A DNA stretch of 64,000 bases from DASXUG01 sp036504995 (GTDB lineage: Bacteria; Pseudomonadota; Gammaproteobacteria; Burkholderiales; Methylophilaceae): contig DASXUG010000015.1 in assembly GCA_036504995.1 (NCBI GenBank), positions 62,001 to 126,000 on the forward strand, given 5' to 3'. Made by a program: the position numbers and the translations under genes. The notes below the pieces were generated by a model. That model worked only from the letters and a program-made list of their open reading frames with translations. It was not told where the DNA came from and ran no database searches. The stretch's first letter is position 1. Each line of letters opens with the position of its first letter. This document shows positions 15,445 to 25,336 of the stretch, piece by piece.

Positions 15445-16365
15445 ATGAAAGAGTATATGAGAGTCTCAACGATAAAAAAGTTAATGGTGATTGGTTTTGC
15501 ATGCCTAATGCCTTGGGCGGCGCTGCAAGCCAGTGAAGTTACAATAATTAGCCTGACTAATCCCCCAGCCAGTAATGGGATTCGTATTGGGGACATACTG
15601 CAGCGTGTGGTCGAGGTTGATGCGCCAGACGGTGTGCAACTCCCTAAAACCTCATTGCCCATGAAAGGTGACAATCGCAATGGGATCGAACTCCAAGATA
15701 TTTTGGTTGAGAGCTCAAAGAAGGATGGACATCAACGCTATCTGATCACCATCAGCTATCAGGTGTTTGCTAATGCGAATCATCCTGTAGTGATGCAGTT
15801 ACCCGCGGAGCATTTCATCTTAACTGGCAGTTCACAAGCATTATCAATCGATATCCCTGCCTGGCATTTTTGGTATTCGCCTCTCGTCTCAGCTGGCATT
15901 AAAAATGCTCGAGATCAGCTTCAGCCCCAGTATAAGGCGACATTGCTAGACTTAAACACCCATCATCGCAAGCTCTTAATGTGGGTAGTAGTTTTGGTTG
16001 TTGGCGCGTTTGGGCTTATTTATGTGAACGCAGATAAGCGCTGGCTGCCATTTATGGGTGGTGTTTTTGCCAAAGCGCATCGACGTATTAAGCAACTATC
16101 CAAGCAACCAGAAGCTGAGAAAGTTGCATTGATGTATCTGCATCAGGCCTTTAACAAAACTTATGGTGCAAACTTATTTGCAGATGAAGTGGATACATTT
16201 CTAATACAGCATCCCAAATTTACGAAGGTAAAACAAGAGATTAATGCTTTTTTTAAAGAGTCGAATATGACTCTATTTGGTCAACGCCAGAGCAATCAGG
16301 CTTCCCATCTAGGTGAGCTGGTCAGGCTCAGCAAGCGCCTCAGAGATTGTGAAAGAGGCGTTTAA
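15445..16365 (+). CDS. mxaA: MxaA-like protein
   Basis: Encodes 306 residues. A signal peptide is present (IGFACLMPWAALQASEV), a periplasmic beta-rich domain follows, then one membrane segment (LLMWVVVLVVGAFGLIYV, about residues 173-190) and a cytoplasmic helical tail. This layout and the place between S and C fit MxaA, needed for calcium insertion into methanol dehydrogenase in methylotrophs. Sequence similarity in this family is low, so the name rests mostly on context. The internal ATG at 15457 is an alternative start. Confidence 0.72.
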   Translation: MKEYMRVSTIKKLMVIGFACLMPWAALQASEVTIISLTNPPASNGIRIGDILQRVVEVDAPDGVQLPKTSLPMKGDNRNGIELQDILVESSKKDGHQRYLITISYQVFANANHPVVMQLPAEHFILTGSSQALSIDIPAWHFWYSPLVSAGIKNARDQLQPQYKATLLDLNTHHRKLLMWVVVLVVGAFGLIYVNADKRWLPFMGGVFAKAHRRIKQLSKQPEAEKVALMYLHQAFNKTYGANLFADEVDTFLIQHPKFTKVKQEINAFFKESNMTLFGQRQSNQASHLGELVRLSKRLRDCERGV

Positions 16366-17333
16366 TGACACTATTACAACCATGGGCACTTTTGCTGCTC
16401 CCTATCGTTGCCGCGCCATTTGTATTTAAAAGTTTTCAAGGGCAAATGTACTCTTGGCTAGAAATTATGCCAAAAGATAGGGTTTCAGAGATCGCTAACC
16501 TAATCGTTAAATGTATCACCAGCTTGATATTCCTCAGCATAGTATTAGCACTCGCATCCCCTCAAGGAGCCAGCAGAAAAGAAACCAAAATTGGTAAAGG
16601 CGCACAGGTCGTATTGGTGATTGATCGAAGTGTTAGCATGGATCACCCGTTTGCAGGGGAAAGCACCAGTGGTCGTGCTGCGGAAATTAAATCAGCAGCG
16701 GCCAGAAGGTTAATCACTAATTTTATCGACTCGCGGCCTGATGACATGATGGGAGTGGTCGGCTTCACCAATTCAGCCTTATATGGCATGAAAATCACCA
16801 CCAATCGGGATGCGATTCATTCTGCTATTAAAGCGGCTACTGGGCCAGCGCTCAATCAAACCAACATTGGGGCTGGCATTACTGATGCAGTTGGCTTATT
16901 TGACAAAATTCAAAGCTCTGGCTCACGCGCGGTGATTTTATTGTCAGATGGTGCAGGCAAGCTGAGTCCGCACGTCAAATATAAACTATCCCAACAATTA
17001 GTCGCTAAGAAGTTAAATCTGTACTGGATTGTTTTGCGTGAACCGGATGACATCAGTATTTTTACCAAAGACGTCTACGCTGATGACGCTGTGCCTGATT
17101 CAATCGCTTTAGACCGTTATTTCAAATCTCTTAAAATTAAATATAAGGCGTTTGAGGCAGATAACCCAACAACGCTGCAGTCGGCTTTGCAAGACATCGA
17201 CTCAAAAGAGAAAAACATGATTCAGTATTCGGTCACGATACCTGGGCATGATTATTCAGCCAATTTAATTACCTTGGCATTGATACTTAGTGTTTGTATC
17301 TTGCTCATTAAAAATCTAAAGGTGCGTACATGA
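16365..17333 (+). CDS. mxaC: VWA-domain membrane protein (MxaC-like)
   Basis: Encodes 322 residues. There are two N-terminal membrane segments (about 5-20 and 44-66). A von Willebrand A domain follows with the metal-ion-dependent adhesion site DRSVS (VVLVIDRSVSMDHP, about residue 86) and LLSDGAG. A C-terminal membrane segment closes it (LITLALILSVCILLI). It overlaps the stop of the A gene by one base. Membrane-bound VWA proteins of this shape work with MoxR ATPases. MxaC is the expected third partner in this order. Confidence 0.82.
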   Translation: MTLLQPWALLLLPIVAAPFVFKSFQGQMYSWLEIMPKDRVSEIANLIVKCITSLIFLSIVLALASPQGASRKETKIGKGAQVVLVIDRSVSMDHPFAGESTSGRAAEIKSAAARRLITNFIDSRPDDMMGVVGFTNSALYGMKITTNRDAIHSAIKAATGPALNQTNIGAGITDAVGLFDKIQSSGSRAVILLSDGAGKLSPHVKYKLSQQLVAKKLNLYWIVLREPDDISIFTKDVYADDAVPDSIALDRYFKSLKIKYKAFEADNPTTLQSALQDIDSKEKNMIQYSVTIPGHDYSANLITLALILSVCILLIKNLKVRT

Positions 17334-17866
17334 TAAGTTCAATTACCTACAAAAATGCGGTTCTGGGAGTGCTCTTGATGGCAGGCCTGGTCGGCGCTGG
17401 CTATGAGTCATACCAATGCATCGAGATTACAAAAGTAAATCATTTGATGCGCAGTGGGCAATTAGTGACGGATGACGCTTACCCGCTACTGCAAAAATTC
17501 ACAGCAGCTTACGACCAAGGCCTAAAAAAAGATTACAAGCATGCGGTACAAACTTATAGTCAATTATTAGACGCTTCGCCATCGCCAAGTGAGCAAGCCA
17601 AAATTCAATACAATATTGCGAATAACTTATTTGAATTTGGGCTGATACGCAGAATTAATGAAGATGGCACATTGCAAGATGAGGCCAGATACGCCTACAC
17701 CCAAGCTAAATTGGCATACGAGCAATCCTTAAGATTAAATCCACAAAGTTCACCTGCTAAATTCAATCTGAGCTTATTGCATTCAGTGATGGCGAACAAT
17801 ATGAAGCCTGCGCCCAAAGATCAATCGACGATGGAATTAAGCAACTTGCCGATTGGATTGCCATGA
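17330..17866 (+). CDS. mxaK: MxaK-like protein with TPR
   Basis: Encodes 178 residues. One N-terminal membrane segment (AVLGVLLMAGLVGAGYESY) is followed by a helical region that looks like tetratricopeptide repeats (HAVQTYSQLLDASPSP, AKLAYEQSLRLNPQSS). It overlaps the C and L genes by ATGA at both ends. Size, topology and order match MxaK. Probably a periplasmic-facing adaptor between the two VWA proteins. Confidence 0.78.
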   Translation: MISSITYKNAVLGVLLMAGLVGAGYESYQCIEITKVNHLMRSGQLVTDDAYPLLQKFTAAYDQGLKKDYKHAVQTYSQLLDASPSPSEQAKIQYNIANNLFEFGLIRRINEDGTLQDEARYAYTQAKLAYEQSLRLNPQSSPAKFNLSLLHSVMANNMKPAPKDQSTMELSNLPIGLP

Positions 17867-18840
17867 AAAGTATTATCACTATCTTAAAAGAGCAGCATGA
17901 GACGCTACTTTATATAGCCGTCATGGTCTTTTTATCGCTAGCGCTCATTAAGCCCACCATCCAGTTAAAGCAAGAGGTTCATAACTACTTGCTGGTGGCT
18001 GATGTGTCACAAAGTATGAATGCCGAAGATGAAAAACTAAATCATCAAGCAGTGAGTCGGTTAGCTTATACCCAGCATCTCATGAAAAATATTGTGCAAA
18101 CATCCCCTTGTGGCACCTATTTTAGCGTCGGTATCTTTGCGTCGGATAATGTAGCTTTACTGATTAACCCGCTGGAAGTATGTGCAAACCTCGATGTGAT
18201 TACAGACTCAATTGATCATTTGGAGTGGCGAATGGCCTGGAAAGGCAACAGTCGTTTAAGTTTTGGCGTCAAGGCTTCCGCCAACGTGTTTGATTCACTC
18301 AACGTTCCAGCGCAAATGCTGTTCTTTACTGATGGTGATGAGGCGCCGAGAGTTAACGTTACCATTAAACAGGATTTAAGTACCATACAAATTGGACAGA
18401 ATTTCGCATTTGTTGGGGTTGGCGGGCCGTCAAAAGTGGCTGTACCTCGGTATAACTCAGCCAACAAGCGAGTCGGCTACTGGCCAGTGAGCGACAACAA
18501 TAATGCTGGTGCAGTGGGTGTAACCTACTCTGACCCTAGCCAAGATGAACCAGATCCGCCTGTAGCTTATGCAGAGTATGATCGATTTTTATCACAGCTA
18601 GAGGAAGATTACTTAAAGTCATTAGCCAGCGAATTTAATGCAAAATACATCAAGGGTCAGGACAACAAAGCGTTTTATACGTTTGTACAAAACCAAAAGC
18701 CTGCAGCAAGTTTTGTAACTGCATACTCAATACGATGGCTATATCTGTTATTGGCAGTCGTCTCGCTATTACTTACCTTCTTGCCGAGCCTGTTGGCAAG
18801 TGGTTTATGGCGATCAATAAAGCTAACGCGCTCAAGATAA
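17863..18840 (+). CDS. mxaL: VWA-domain membrane protein (MxaL-like)
   Basis: Encodes 325 residues. There is an N-terminal membrane segment (TLLYIAVMVFLSLALI), a VWA domain with site DVSQS (LLVADVSQSMNAED, about residue 46) and FFTDGDEAP, and a C-terminal membrane segment (WLYLLLAVVSLLLTFLPSLL). It is the last gene of the operon and ends nine bases inside the convergent GGDEF-EAL gene. No mxaD, mxaE, mxaH or dehydrogenase gene follows. Confidence 0.82.
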   Translation: MKSIITILKEQHETLLYIAVMVFLSLALIKPTIQLKQEVHNYLLVADVSQSMNAEDEKLNHQAVSRLAYTQHLMKNIVQTSPCGTYFSVGIFASDNVALLINPLEVCANLDVITDSIDHLEWRMAWKGNSRLSFGVKASANVFDSLNVPAQMLFFTDGDEAPRVNVTIKQDLSTIQIGQNFAFVGVGGPSKVAVPRYNSANKRVGYWPVSDNNNAGAVGVTYSDPSQDEPDPPVAYAEYDRFLSQLEEDYLKSLASEFNAKYIKGQDNKAFYTFVQNQKPAASFVTAYSIRWLYLLLAVVSLLLTFLPSLLASGLWRSIKLTRSR

Positions 18841-21800
18841 ACTACTTTGCGGCGACTCTTTTAAAAGCAATTGTTTTCCGCTAGACAGCAAGCTGCCGAA
18901 CTCAGCCGCAAGTAGCGGCTTGCTGAAGTAATAGCCTTGTATTTCATCACAGTGGTTTTGGCGCAAAATAATACAATGTGCTTCTGTTTCTACTCCTTCA
19001 GCGATGACATTAAAGCCGAGATTATGAGCCAGCGAAATGACGGCAAGCACAATAGTTGCATCATCAGGGTCTGTAAGCATATCGCGTACAAACGCCTGAT
19101 CTATCTTTAACGTGTCTACTCTGAAGCGTTTGAGGTAACTTAGGCTAGAATATCCAGTGCCGAAATCGTCAATGGAAAGCTTAACCCCTATAGCTTTAAG
19201 TTGGCTGAAAGTTTCTATCACTTTGTCAGTGTCTTGAGCGATTAAGCTTTCGGTAAGTTCTAATTCCAGTAAGTTAGGGTCTAAGCCAGTTTCCGTTAAA
19301 ATTTCCATGACCCACTTAGACACATCCTGATGTAGAAATTGGCGTATAGAGATATTGACAGCGACACACACTGGCGGAAGCCCAGCGTCTAGCCATGATT
19401 TGGCTTGCAAACACGCAGACCTTAACACCCAGTCACCTATGGGTAAAATTAGGCCCGACTCCTCTGCGATAGGGATAAACTCTGCGGGTGACACCATCCC
19501 CAGCTCAGGGTGCTGCCAACGCAGCAATGCCTCGCAGCCACAGATTTTACCGCTTTTCAGGTTGACCTTTGGTTGATAGACAAGATGCAGTTGGTTTTTT
19601 CTGATTGCGTTCCGTAACTGGTTTTCTAGCTTTACATGACGTTGTAACTCATCATTCATCTGGTTAGTAAAGTATTGAAAGGTGTTTCTCCCGACACCTT
19701 TCGCCTGATACATCGCCACATCCGCGCGATCAATTAGGACCTCGGGTGACTCACCATCTTGTGGAAATAAGCTGATGCCTATACTCACAGATAAATGAAT
19801 CAGGCGCTCATCTACAACGGTTTGACGGTCAAGATTAGTGAGAATGGTGTTGGCAATGGTGTAGGCTTTATCAGTGCTATTCAAGTTTTTAAGTAAAATG
19901 AGAAATTCGTCTCCGCCTTGTCGCGCAATAATGCAGTCTTGTGTGGCCAAAGAGGCAAGCTGGTGTGCCGTGGCTTTTAAGACTTCGTCACCGAAGGTAT
20001 GGCCATAACCATCATTGATGATTTTGAAGCGATCCAAGTCCAGATAAAGTAAGGCGAAAAGGGTATTGGATTTGCGTGCTTCGGTAATTGATTCAATAAT
20101 GTGTTCTAGCATTAACTCACGGTTGGGCAATCCAGTCAGTCCATCATGCGTTGCAAGATAGCGGATATGCTGCTCTGAGAGCATGCGCTCAGTAATATCC
20201 TGAATTGCACCAACCACGCGTATGCCACGGCCCTCGTCGTCATACAACAAATGGCCGCGAATTAGTAAATTGGCATACTCTCCATTTTTGCGCAGGAAGC
20301 GGTATTTATCATTGCAACTCTCAAGCTCGCCAGATTGAATTGTGAGGATTTTAGCTGCCACTCGGTCGCGATCATCTGGGTGGATACGGGTAACCCATGA
20401 CTCTATGGTGGGATCCATATCCCCAGATGAATAGCCTAAGCAACTTTGAAAATTCTCATTCCACCAAATACGACCATCCGCAAGATTCCAATCCCAGACG
20501 ATATCACCAGTTGCGCGGGCAGCGGCATAAAACCGATCTAAGCTCTCTCGCAAAGCGGCTGTTGCTCGTTTGCGCTCAGAAATATCATTAATAAACAGCG
20601 TATGTAATTCCAGACCGTTTTGCTTAAAACTCGCTACGCGTAGTTCAGCGTCAAAAGCGTTTTGAGCTCCGATAAGGGTTAGCGTGTCGGTGCCTAGAAT
20701 GGCTGCCATTTGAGACCAGTCAATCACCTCATGTGCTGATTTAACAACCTCAGCGATTGGGCGACCTAGTACCTGCTCCCTTGAATAGCCAAACATAGAC
20801 TCTGCTGCATTATTCCACTCTATAATCGCCTGCTGAGAATTAAGACTAAGAATGGCGATATTGGAGCAGTCAAAAATGGCACCTTTTAATGCCAGTGAAG
20901 CGGCCTGATGTTCTTTGGCTTCTAAAAGTTGATGAACGGCGGAGGTCAGGTTGTCGAGTGCTTTGTCTAACAGAAGTATTTCATTAAAACCCTTAGTGTT
21001 AGTCGTCAAAGGGGCATCAGGCGCACCATCCAGAATATTGGAAACGCGTTGCTCCAAATCGGATAGCGGTTTACACAGACGGCGAGCCACGTGGGCCGAG
21101 ATTAAGGCCAGTCCAATCACTAGCACCAGCCCCATGCCAACAATTTGATATAGTTGCTGACGAAGTGGGAGTTCTATAAGCGCATCTTTACGTGATGCGA
21201 CTACCAGCCATGAAATACCGCCTTTCAGCGTGATGCGGCGGGCAGCAACCCAGCGCCGTTCGCCATCCATATTCATTTTGCCAACAAAAGCCTTGTTGGA
21301 ATATTGATCTAACGGCAACAGCTCTTGGGGCGGAGGAAGTGGTATCCGCTTTACTTTTGAATCACAAATGATGCGAGGGGTTTCCCCGAGCTCAATGATC
21401 TGGAATTGTGTCTGGTATCCCTTGTTAAGGGAGTTCATAAAGTTGTTAATTGCAGGTAAATCCAGGTCGGTATCGAGCACACCTATCAGACGGCCACTGG
21501 CATTACGAAGCGCCCTGACATAACTAATTCCCCATAAAGGCTCACTTTTGGCATAGTGGATAATCCATTGGTAGGATTTAAGCCAGGTTTCTTGGGTTGG
21601 GCTGTTCAAAGCAGCAATATAGAAGGGCCGTACACGCGGATCATATCCACTGGATGGATGTTGCTCATTGAGAACAAAACCGTTGTTAGTCAGAAGATAG
21701 TTTCGAGTGACTTGGTCATTTACTCTTTTTCCAGGAAAAAGCCATAACAGTATCTGGCCACTAGCAGTTCGTTCTAAATTTCCGTACTCCCCAGTTTCAG

Positions 21801-22176
21801 GTAACACGATGCCTAGGTAGCTTAATTCTGGTCGTTGCTCAAAGGCTGACAACGCACTTTCCAGCCTTTCCCGTAATGTTGCTGGTGTGACTTCACTGAA
21901 TCGAACTACACGCTCCGCAGAGTCCGCTGTCAATTCCGCAGCCCTGATTAATATCTTTATGCGCTCTGTTCCCCGATCCAGTGTTTCCAGCACCTCTTGA
22001 CGCGATGCCTCTTCGGTGCTGGATACCCCTTGCCACACCATGATACCCAATAAGACTAATCCCAAAACTATGACTAGCCCTGTGATGTTGGTGACTAATA
22101 CTCTTACAAAAGAAGGGGCAAGCGTGTGGCGCGCTCTTTTTGCAACATCTTTAGAAGATGGGGGGAGTAAACTCAT
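18832..22176 (-). CDS. Cache-HAMP-PAS-PAS-GGDEF-EAL cyclic di-GMP protein
   Basis: Encodes 1114 residues. The order is: membrane segment (about 25-50), periplasmic double-Cache sensor (about 55-340), second membrane segment (GMGLVLVIGLALISAHVA), HAMP-like linker and two PAS domains (about 425-540 and 555-670). GGDEF (ARQGGDEFLILL, about 690-840) and EAL (CEALLRW, about 860-1100) complete it. Both output domains keep their signature residues: GGDEF intact, ELTESLI, IDDFGTGYSSLSYL and AEGVE in EAL. It could therefore make or break cyclic di-GMP. It would sense a small periplasmic ligand. Convergent with mxaL, nine-base overlap. Confidence 0.94.
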   Translation of the reverse strand: MSLLPPSSKDVAKRARHTLAPSFVRVLVTNITGLVIVLGLVLLGIMVWQGVSSTEEASRQEVLETLDRGTERIKILIRAAELTADSAERVVRFSEVTPATLRERLESALSAFEQRPELSYLGIVLPETGEYGNLERTASGQILLWLFPGKRVNDQVTRNYLLTNNGFVLNEQHPSSGYDPRVRPFYIAALNSPTQETWLKSYQWIIHYAKSEPLWGISYVRALRNASGRLIGVLDTDLDLPAINNFMNSLNKGYQTQFQIIELGETPRIICDSKVKRIPLPPPQELLPLDQYSNKAFVGKMNMDGERRWVAARRITLKGGISWLVVASRKDALIELPLRQQLYQIVGMGLVLVIGLALISAHVARRLCKPLSDLEQRVSNILDGAPDAPLTTNTKGFNEILLLDKALDNLTSAVHQLLEAKEHQAASLALKGAIFDCSNIAILSLNSQQAIIEWNNAAESMFGYSREQVLGRPIAEVVKSAHEVIDWSQMAAILGTDTLTLIGAQNAFDAELRVASFKQNGLELHTLFINDISERKRATAALRESLDRFYAAARATGDIVWDWNLADGRIWWNENFQSCLGYSSGDMDPTIESWVTRIHPDDRDRVAAKILTIQSGELESCNDKYRFLRKNGEYANLLIRGHLLYDDEGRGIRVVGAIQDITERMLSEQHIRYLATHDGLTGLPNRELMLEHIIESITEARKSNTLFALLYLDLDRFKIINDGYGHTFGDEVLKATAHQLASLATQDCIIARQGGDEFLILLKNLNSTDKAYTIANTILTNLDRQTVVDERLIHLSVSIGISLFPQDGESPEVLIDRADVAMYQAKGVGRNTFQYFTNQMNDELQRHVKLENQLRNAIRKNQLHLVYQPKVNLKSGKICGCEALLRWQHPELGMVSPAEFIPIAEESGLILPIGDWVLRSACLQAKSWLDAGLPPVCVAVNISIRQFLHQDVSKWVMEILTETGLDPNLLELELTESLIAQDTDKVIETFSQLKAIGVKLSIDDFGTGYSSLSYLKRFRVDTLKIDQAFVRDMLTDPDDATIVLAVISLAHNLGFNVIAEGVETEAHCIILRQNHCDEIQGYYFSKPLLAAEFGSLLSSGKQLLLKESPQSSLS

Positions 22177-22548
22177 TCTTCAAATGTAAAATATTGATAA
22201 CTAGATGCTTTATATGACAACTTTTTGTTATTCTTAACTAACATTACACTCCCGATATTTTTGCCAAAATTCCTTAGGTAGCTAATCGTAACTTTTAGAA
22301 TGTCGAGTTATGACCTAGTTTTTTCTTGTTAAACCTTGAAGTTGCGTATTTCCGATAGGATATGATAATGAATTGAAAGTGCTGGCGCAAGCTAGCTCTT
22401 GTGCTAGGCTTGATTTAGTGACTGGAAATTTGATTATTAAGTCTTTTTAATTTAATTGAGTTATTGAATAGAGGTTGTTGCCAGATTAAAGTGAAAAAAT
22501 TAAATTCTACAAATGCCCGCTAATGGCCCAAAGCAGATAATAAAAAAA
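22177..22548. other. intergenic stretch with a hairpin (22388-22412)
   Basis: No gene seen. It contains a stem-loop, CAAGCTAGC / GCTAGGCTTG with one bulged base, and at about 22512-22536 one copy of the TGGGCC-type short repeat found again at 25-27 kb. Confidence 0.5.
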
Positions 22549-23652
22549 TTAACACTCCTCCCAGGATATATCTAAATCACTTAGTGAATTTAGATACTCG
22601 TCTCGGGAAATAAAACCTACACATGGATAAGCACCAACTTTATTTATTTCACCACGCACTAATTTTTTAGTGAGTAAAATTGCTGGCATGCATGGGATGA
22701 ACGGGCCGTCACCTAACCTAGCCGTCAGTTCGAATGTAATTGATTTATCGTGGCCCAATTCATCTTTACCAAACAAGTCCATATGAAATGCACTATTGGA
22801 ACTACCCAACCAATCAAACAAAAATGATAAATGTAATAACAGTGGTGCAAATTTATCTAGCTTTCCAATCAACCCAATGCGTACCAGCCACGATAATCCC
22901 CAAAGAGTGACGTGGATAAATGGGATTTCTAATCCTGCATAAAAGCGAACTGTCTTAAGTTCGGGGTATAGTTTAGGGAATAAGGCCAAATCTGGTACAT
23001 CACAATTACCCAAGAGTCTCCAACCCACTTTTGAGTATTTCCTTGCCCTTAAGCCTTGCCAGCCGTATATGTCTGCTTGATGGCCATTAATAAGTGTTTT
23101 AAAGGGTTTACCCGTATAACCTAGAATTGCGGCAGTAGTTGCCAAGCCTCTTGCCGTTCTTTGGGCGGTGGTAATTCCATAATCAATCGTTTCAATTGAT
23201 TTGAACTGACTTTTGTAATAATCCATCAAGGCAGAGGTTAAGCAAGGAACAGAGCTGGCACCACTGATAGCTAATACATTATGTTCCTTCGCGGCTTCAT
23301 TAAGACTTACTATTCCTTCAACAAAGCTGCGTCCATCTGCTAGATCAATATAGTGAATATTATTGTTAATGCATGCTTTGGCAACATCATAGCCTTGTCC
23401 TTGAAAGGGGCCCGATGTGTGAATAACAATGTTTGGCTTTATGATATTCAAAACATTGGTAATTTCAATATTAATATCTAAAGTTACCGCTTCAGGCTTA
23501 TTTTTGGCATTAATATTCGAGATGAATTGCTGGGCCTTCTCTAAGGATCTCCCAGCTACGATCACTTGGATGTCGATTTCCTGCGCTAACGATTTGGTAA
23601 TGAAGCTTCCAAAATTGCCATATCCGCCAATGATAAGGACTCGTTGCTTCAA
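22549..23652 (-). CDS. saccharopine dehydrogenase-like NAD(P)-binding protein
   Basis: Encodes 367 residues. The N-terminal Rossmann motif is VLIIGGYGNFGSF (residues 4-16), followed by IVAGRSLEKAQQF. The rest matches the saccharopine dehydrogenase-like family (HTSGPFQGQGYDVAKACI, HYIDLADGRSF). These are short-chain oxidoreductases of mixed function, not necessarily lysine enzymes. It is the third gene of a coupled operon; its start overlaps the stop of the DUF4166 gene by four bases. A catalytic role in lipid or surface metabolism is possible but not shown. Confidence 0.82.
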   Translation of the reverse strand: MKQRVLIIGGYGNFGSFITKSLAQEIDIQVIVAGRSLEKAQQFISNINAKNKPEAVTLDINIEITNVLNIIKPNIVIHTSGPFQGQGYDVAKACINNNIHYIDLADGRSFVEGIVSLNEAAKEHNVLAISGASSVPCLTSALMDYYKSQFKSIETIDYGITTAQRTARGLATTAAILGYTGKPFKTLINGHQADIYGWQGLRARKYSKVGWRLLGNCDVPDLALFPKLYPELKTVRFYAGLEIPFIHVTLWGLSWLVRIGLIGKLDKFAPLLLHLSFLFDWLGSSNSAFHMDLFGKDELGHDKSITFELTARLGDGPFIPCMPAILLTKKLVRGEINKVGAYPCVGFISRDEYLNSLSDLDISWEEC

Positions 23653-24656
23653 ACATTGTCCCTTATTTTAAATCGACCCTTATACTCATAAATCTTGCCC
23701 CACCATGGATGTGTAATTTCTACTTGCATATCAAAACTGTTTTCATCCACAGCCTTTTCCCAAGCATTTCCTTCACCGATTAGCAAGGTTAAGGGGATGG
23801 GAATGAAGTGACCAAATAATTTTAAAACGTATCCTTTGTGCTTGAGCTTGGTATATCCATCTTCCCAATGCACAGTCATTTTCCAGCCAATACCAAAGCG
23901 CATAATTTCTATCACTTCATTGCCTACTGTTTGAATCATTCGAGATTTAAACTGGTAAGGTTTTCTGTTTTTAAAATGGAATATACGCTTAAATGTAAAC
24001 TCCTTAGTGTCCCTGCTACTTTCGAATCTGACAGTTACTGGTACATTTTTTTCATTGTGAGGTGGTATCCCACCTAATAGCCAGAACAGCGGCGAAAAGA
24101 GCTTTAACGGGCCTTTACACATGACATCTAAAGTCCCATCAACAGTATTAACATCATCAGAGTATGGACGGTTTAAATAGTGCTTATGCATGACGGGAAG
24201 CAGTTCATGCCAGCTACTACCAAAGATGTTCTTGAATATAGGTTCGGACTTAAGGTTTAAATTGTCTATGCGTGGAATTTTACTTTGGTTAATTAATAGG
24301 TTCCTAACGCCGCGCATCCAAGGGTAGGTTAATCTTGATATATTGTCAGACCAAAATAAAGATTTATTCAATAGGTTAAATAACCCTTTATATTCAGCGA
24401 AACGCGACATAAATCTTAGGGCTTCCTTACCATGATAGTAGTGCGAGCCGTCATAAATGATCATTCCTTCATCAAGATCATAGGCGCGTTTGTTAATTTC
24501 CTGCATCAGTGGATGATCAACTGATTCTCTGGCATTTAACAGGTTAAGCGTACCGTATTCTTTTTTTATCCTTATGGCTTGAGCTGCATTTTTACACAAC
24601 GGGCAATCGCCATCATATACAAACCATATTTCCTTTTTTTGAACTAACTGATTCAT
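23649..24656 (-). CDS. DCC-domain / DUF4166 fusion protein
   Basis: Encodes 335 residues from the ATG at 24654-24656, which overlaps the stop of the upstream gene as ATGA. An upstream extension of the frame to 24728 lies inside that gene and is rejected. The N-terminal third is a DCC (YuxK-like, DUF393) domain, with FVYDGDCPLCKNA carrying the CxxC-type cysteines. The C-terminal two thirds match DUF4166 (GSSWHELLPVMHKHY, RFGIGWKMTVHWEDGY). The fusion suggests a redox-linked step acting on the partner protein or its product. Confidence 0.8.
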   Translation of the reverse strand: MNQLVQKKEIWFVYDGDCPLCKNAAQAIRIKKEYGTLNLLNARESVDHPLMQEINKRAYDLDEGMIIYDGSHYYHGKEALRFMSRFAEYKGLFNLLNKSLFWSDNISRLTYPWMRGVRNLLINQSKIPRIDNLNLKSEPIFKNIFGSSWHELLPVMHKHYLNRPYSDDVNTVDGTLDVMCKGPLKLFSPLFWLLGGIPPHNEKNVPVTVRFESSRDTKEFTFKRIFHFKNRKPYQFKSRMIQTVGNEVIEIMRFGIGWKMTVHWEDGYTKLKHKGYVLKLFGHFIPIPLTLLIGEGNAWEKAVDENSFDMQVEITHPWWGKIYEYKGRFKIRDNV

Positions 24657-25138
24657 ACTGGTTTTGTTACCATCAAGAAAAATATTACGATTAACCCTAT
24701 GAATGCGGGCCATCCTAGGATAAACCAAATTTTAAACAATCTGTGATAGCGCGCTGGAAGTGGAGAGTTACTTTCGACACAATTTACTAATATATTTTTT
24801 AGTTGAATCTGTATCCATACAACAGGCAACCAACATAGCCCAGCCAAGGTATATATTGCGTAAGTAATAAGCAACCACGAATCCATCCAACCATACCCGC
24901 TTGCATTCACTAGCCATGCTCCACTGAGTACCTGTGTAATAACAGCGGGGAATGTAAAGAGATAGTCAGCTAATACTGTAGACCTAGTTGCATATAATTT
25001 TTCAGCCAAATTAGTGGTGAATTTAGCACGGAACATAAAAAAAGCAATGCCAATACCTGTTCCAAATAAAATGGTGGAGCTAATGATGTGGATAGTTTTA
25101 ACGATCAAATAGATGTTCATATGAAGTGATAATACCAT
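24653..25138 (-). CDS. DUF2269 family integral membrane protein
   Basis: Encodes 161 residues with four membrane segments (for example TIHIISSTILFGTGIGIAFF and WLLITYAIYTLAGLCWLPVV). The N-terminal histidine-containing helix and overall pattern match DUF2269, which is common next to DCC/DUF4166 genes. It is the first gene of the operon. Conserved histidine in the first helix could bind haem or metal, but this is a guess. Confidence 0.78.
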   Translation of the reverse strand: MVLSLHMNIYLIVKTIHIISSTILFGTGIGIAFFMFRAKFTTNLAEKLYATRSTVLADYLFTFPAVITQVLSGAWLVNASGYGWMDSWLLITYAIYTLAGLCWLPVVWIQIQLKNILVNCVESNSPLPARYHRLFKIWFILGWPAFIGLIVIFFLMVTKPV

Positions 25139-25336
25139 CTACTATTTATATTTTAAGTTACATTTATTTAATGAAGGGCTACATAACCGTCGTTCGCAAC
25201 ATGGACTTCTGGCCCATAGCAGGCATTCTAGTAATCTGGTTTTTTATTTAGCTTTCCTAATAATTGCGCGCCAGTATGCTATTAATTATGATGTGGTAAT
25301 CCTGCATTCAAGCATGACATCAATCGAGGCAAAAAA

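Noticed and set aside
24657..24728. Longer start of the DCC/DUF4166 gene
   Set aside because: It lies within the upstream DUF2269 gene, and the ATGA overlap explains the start better.
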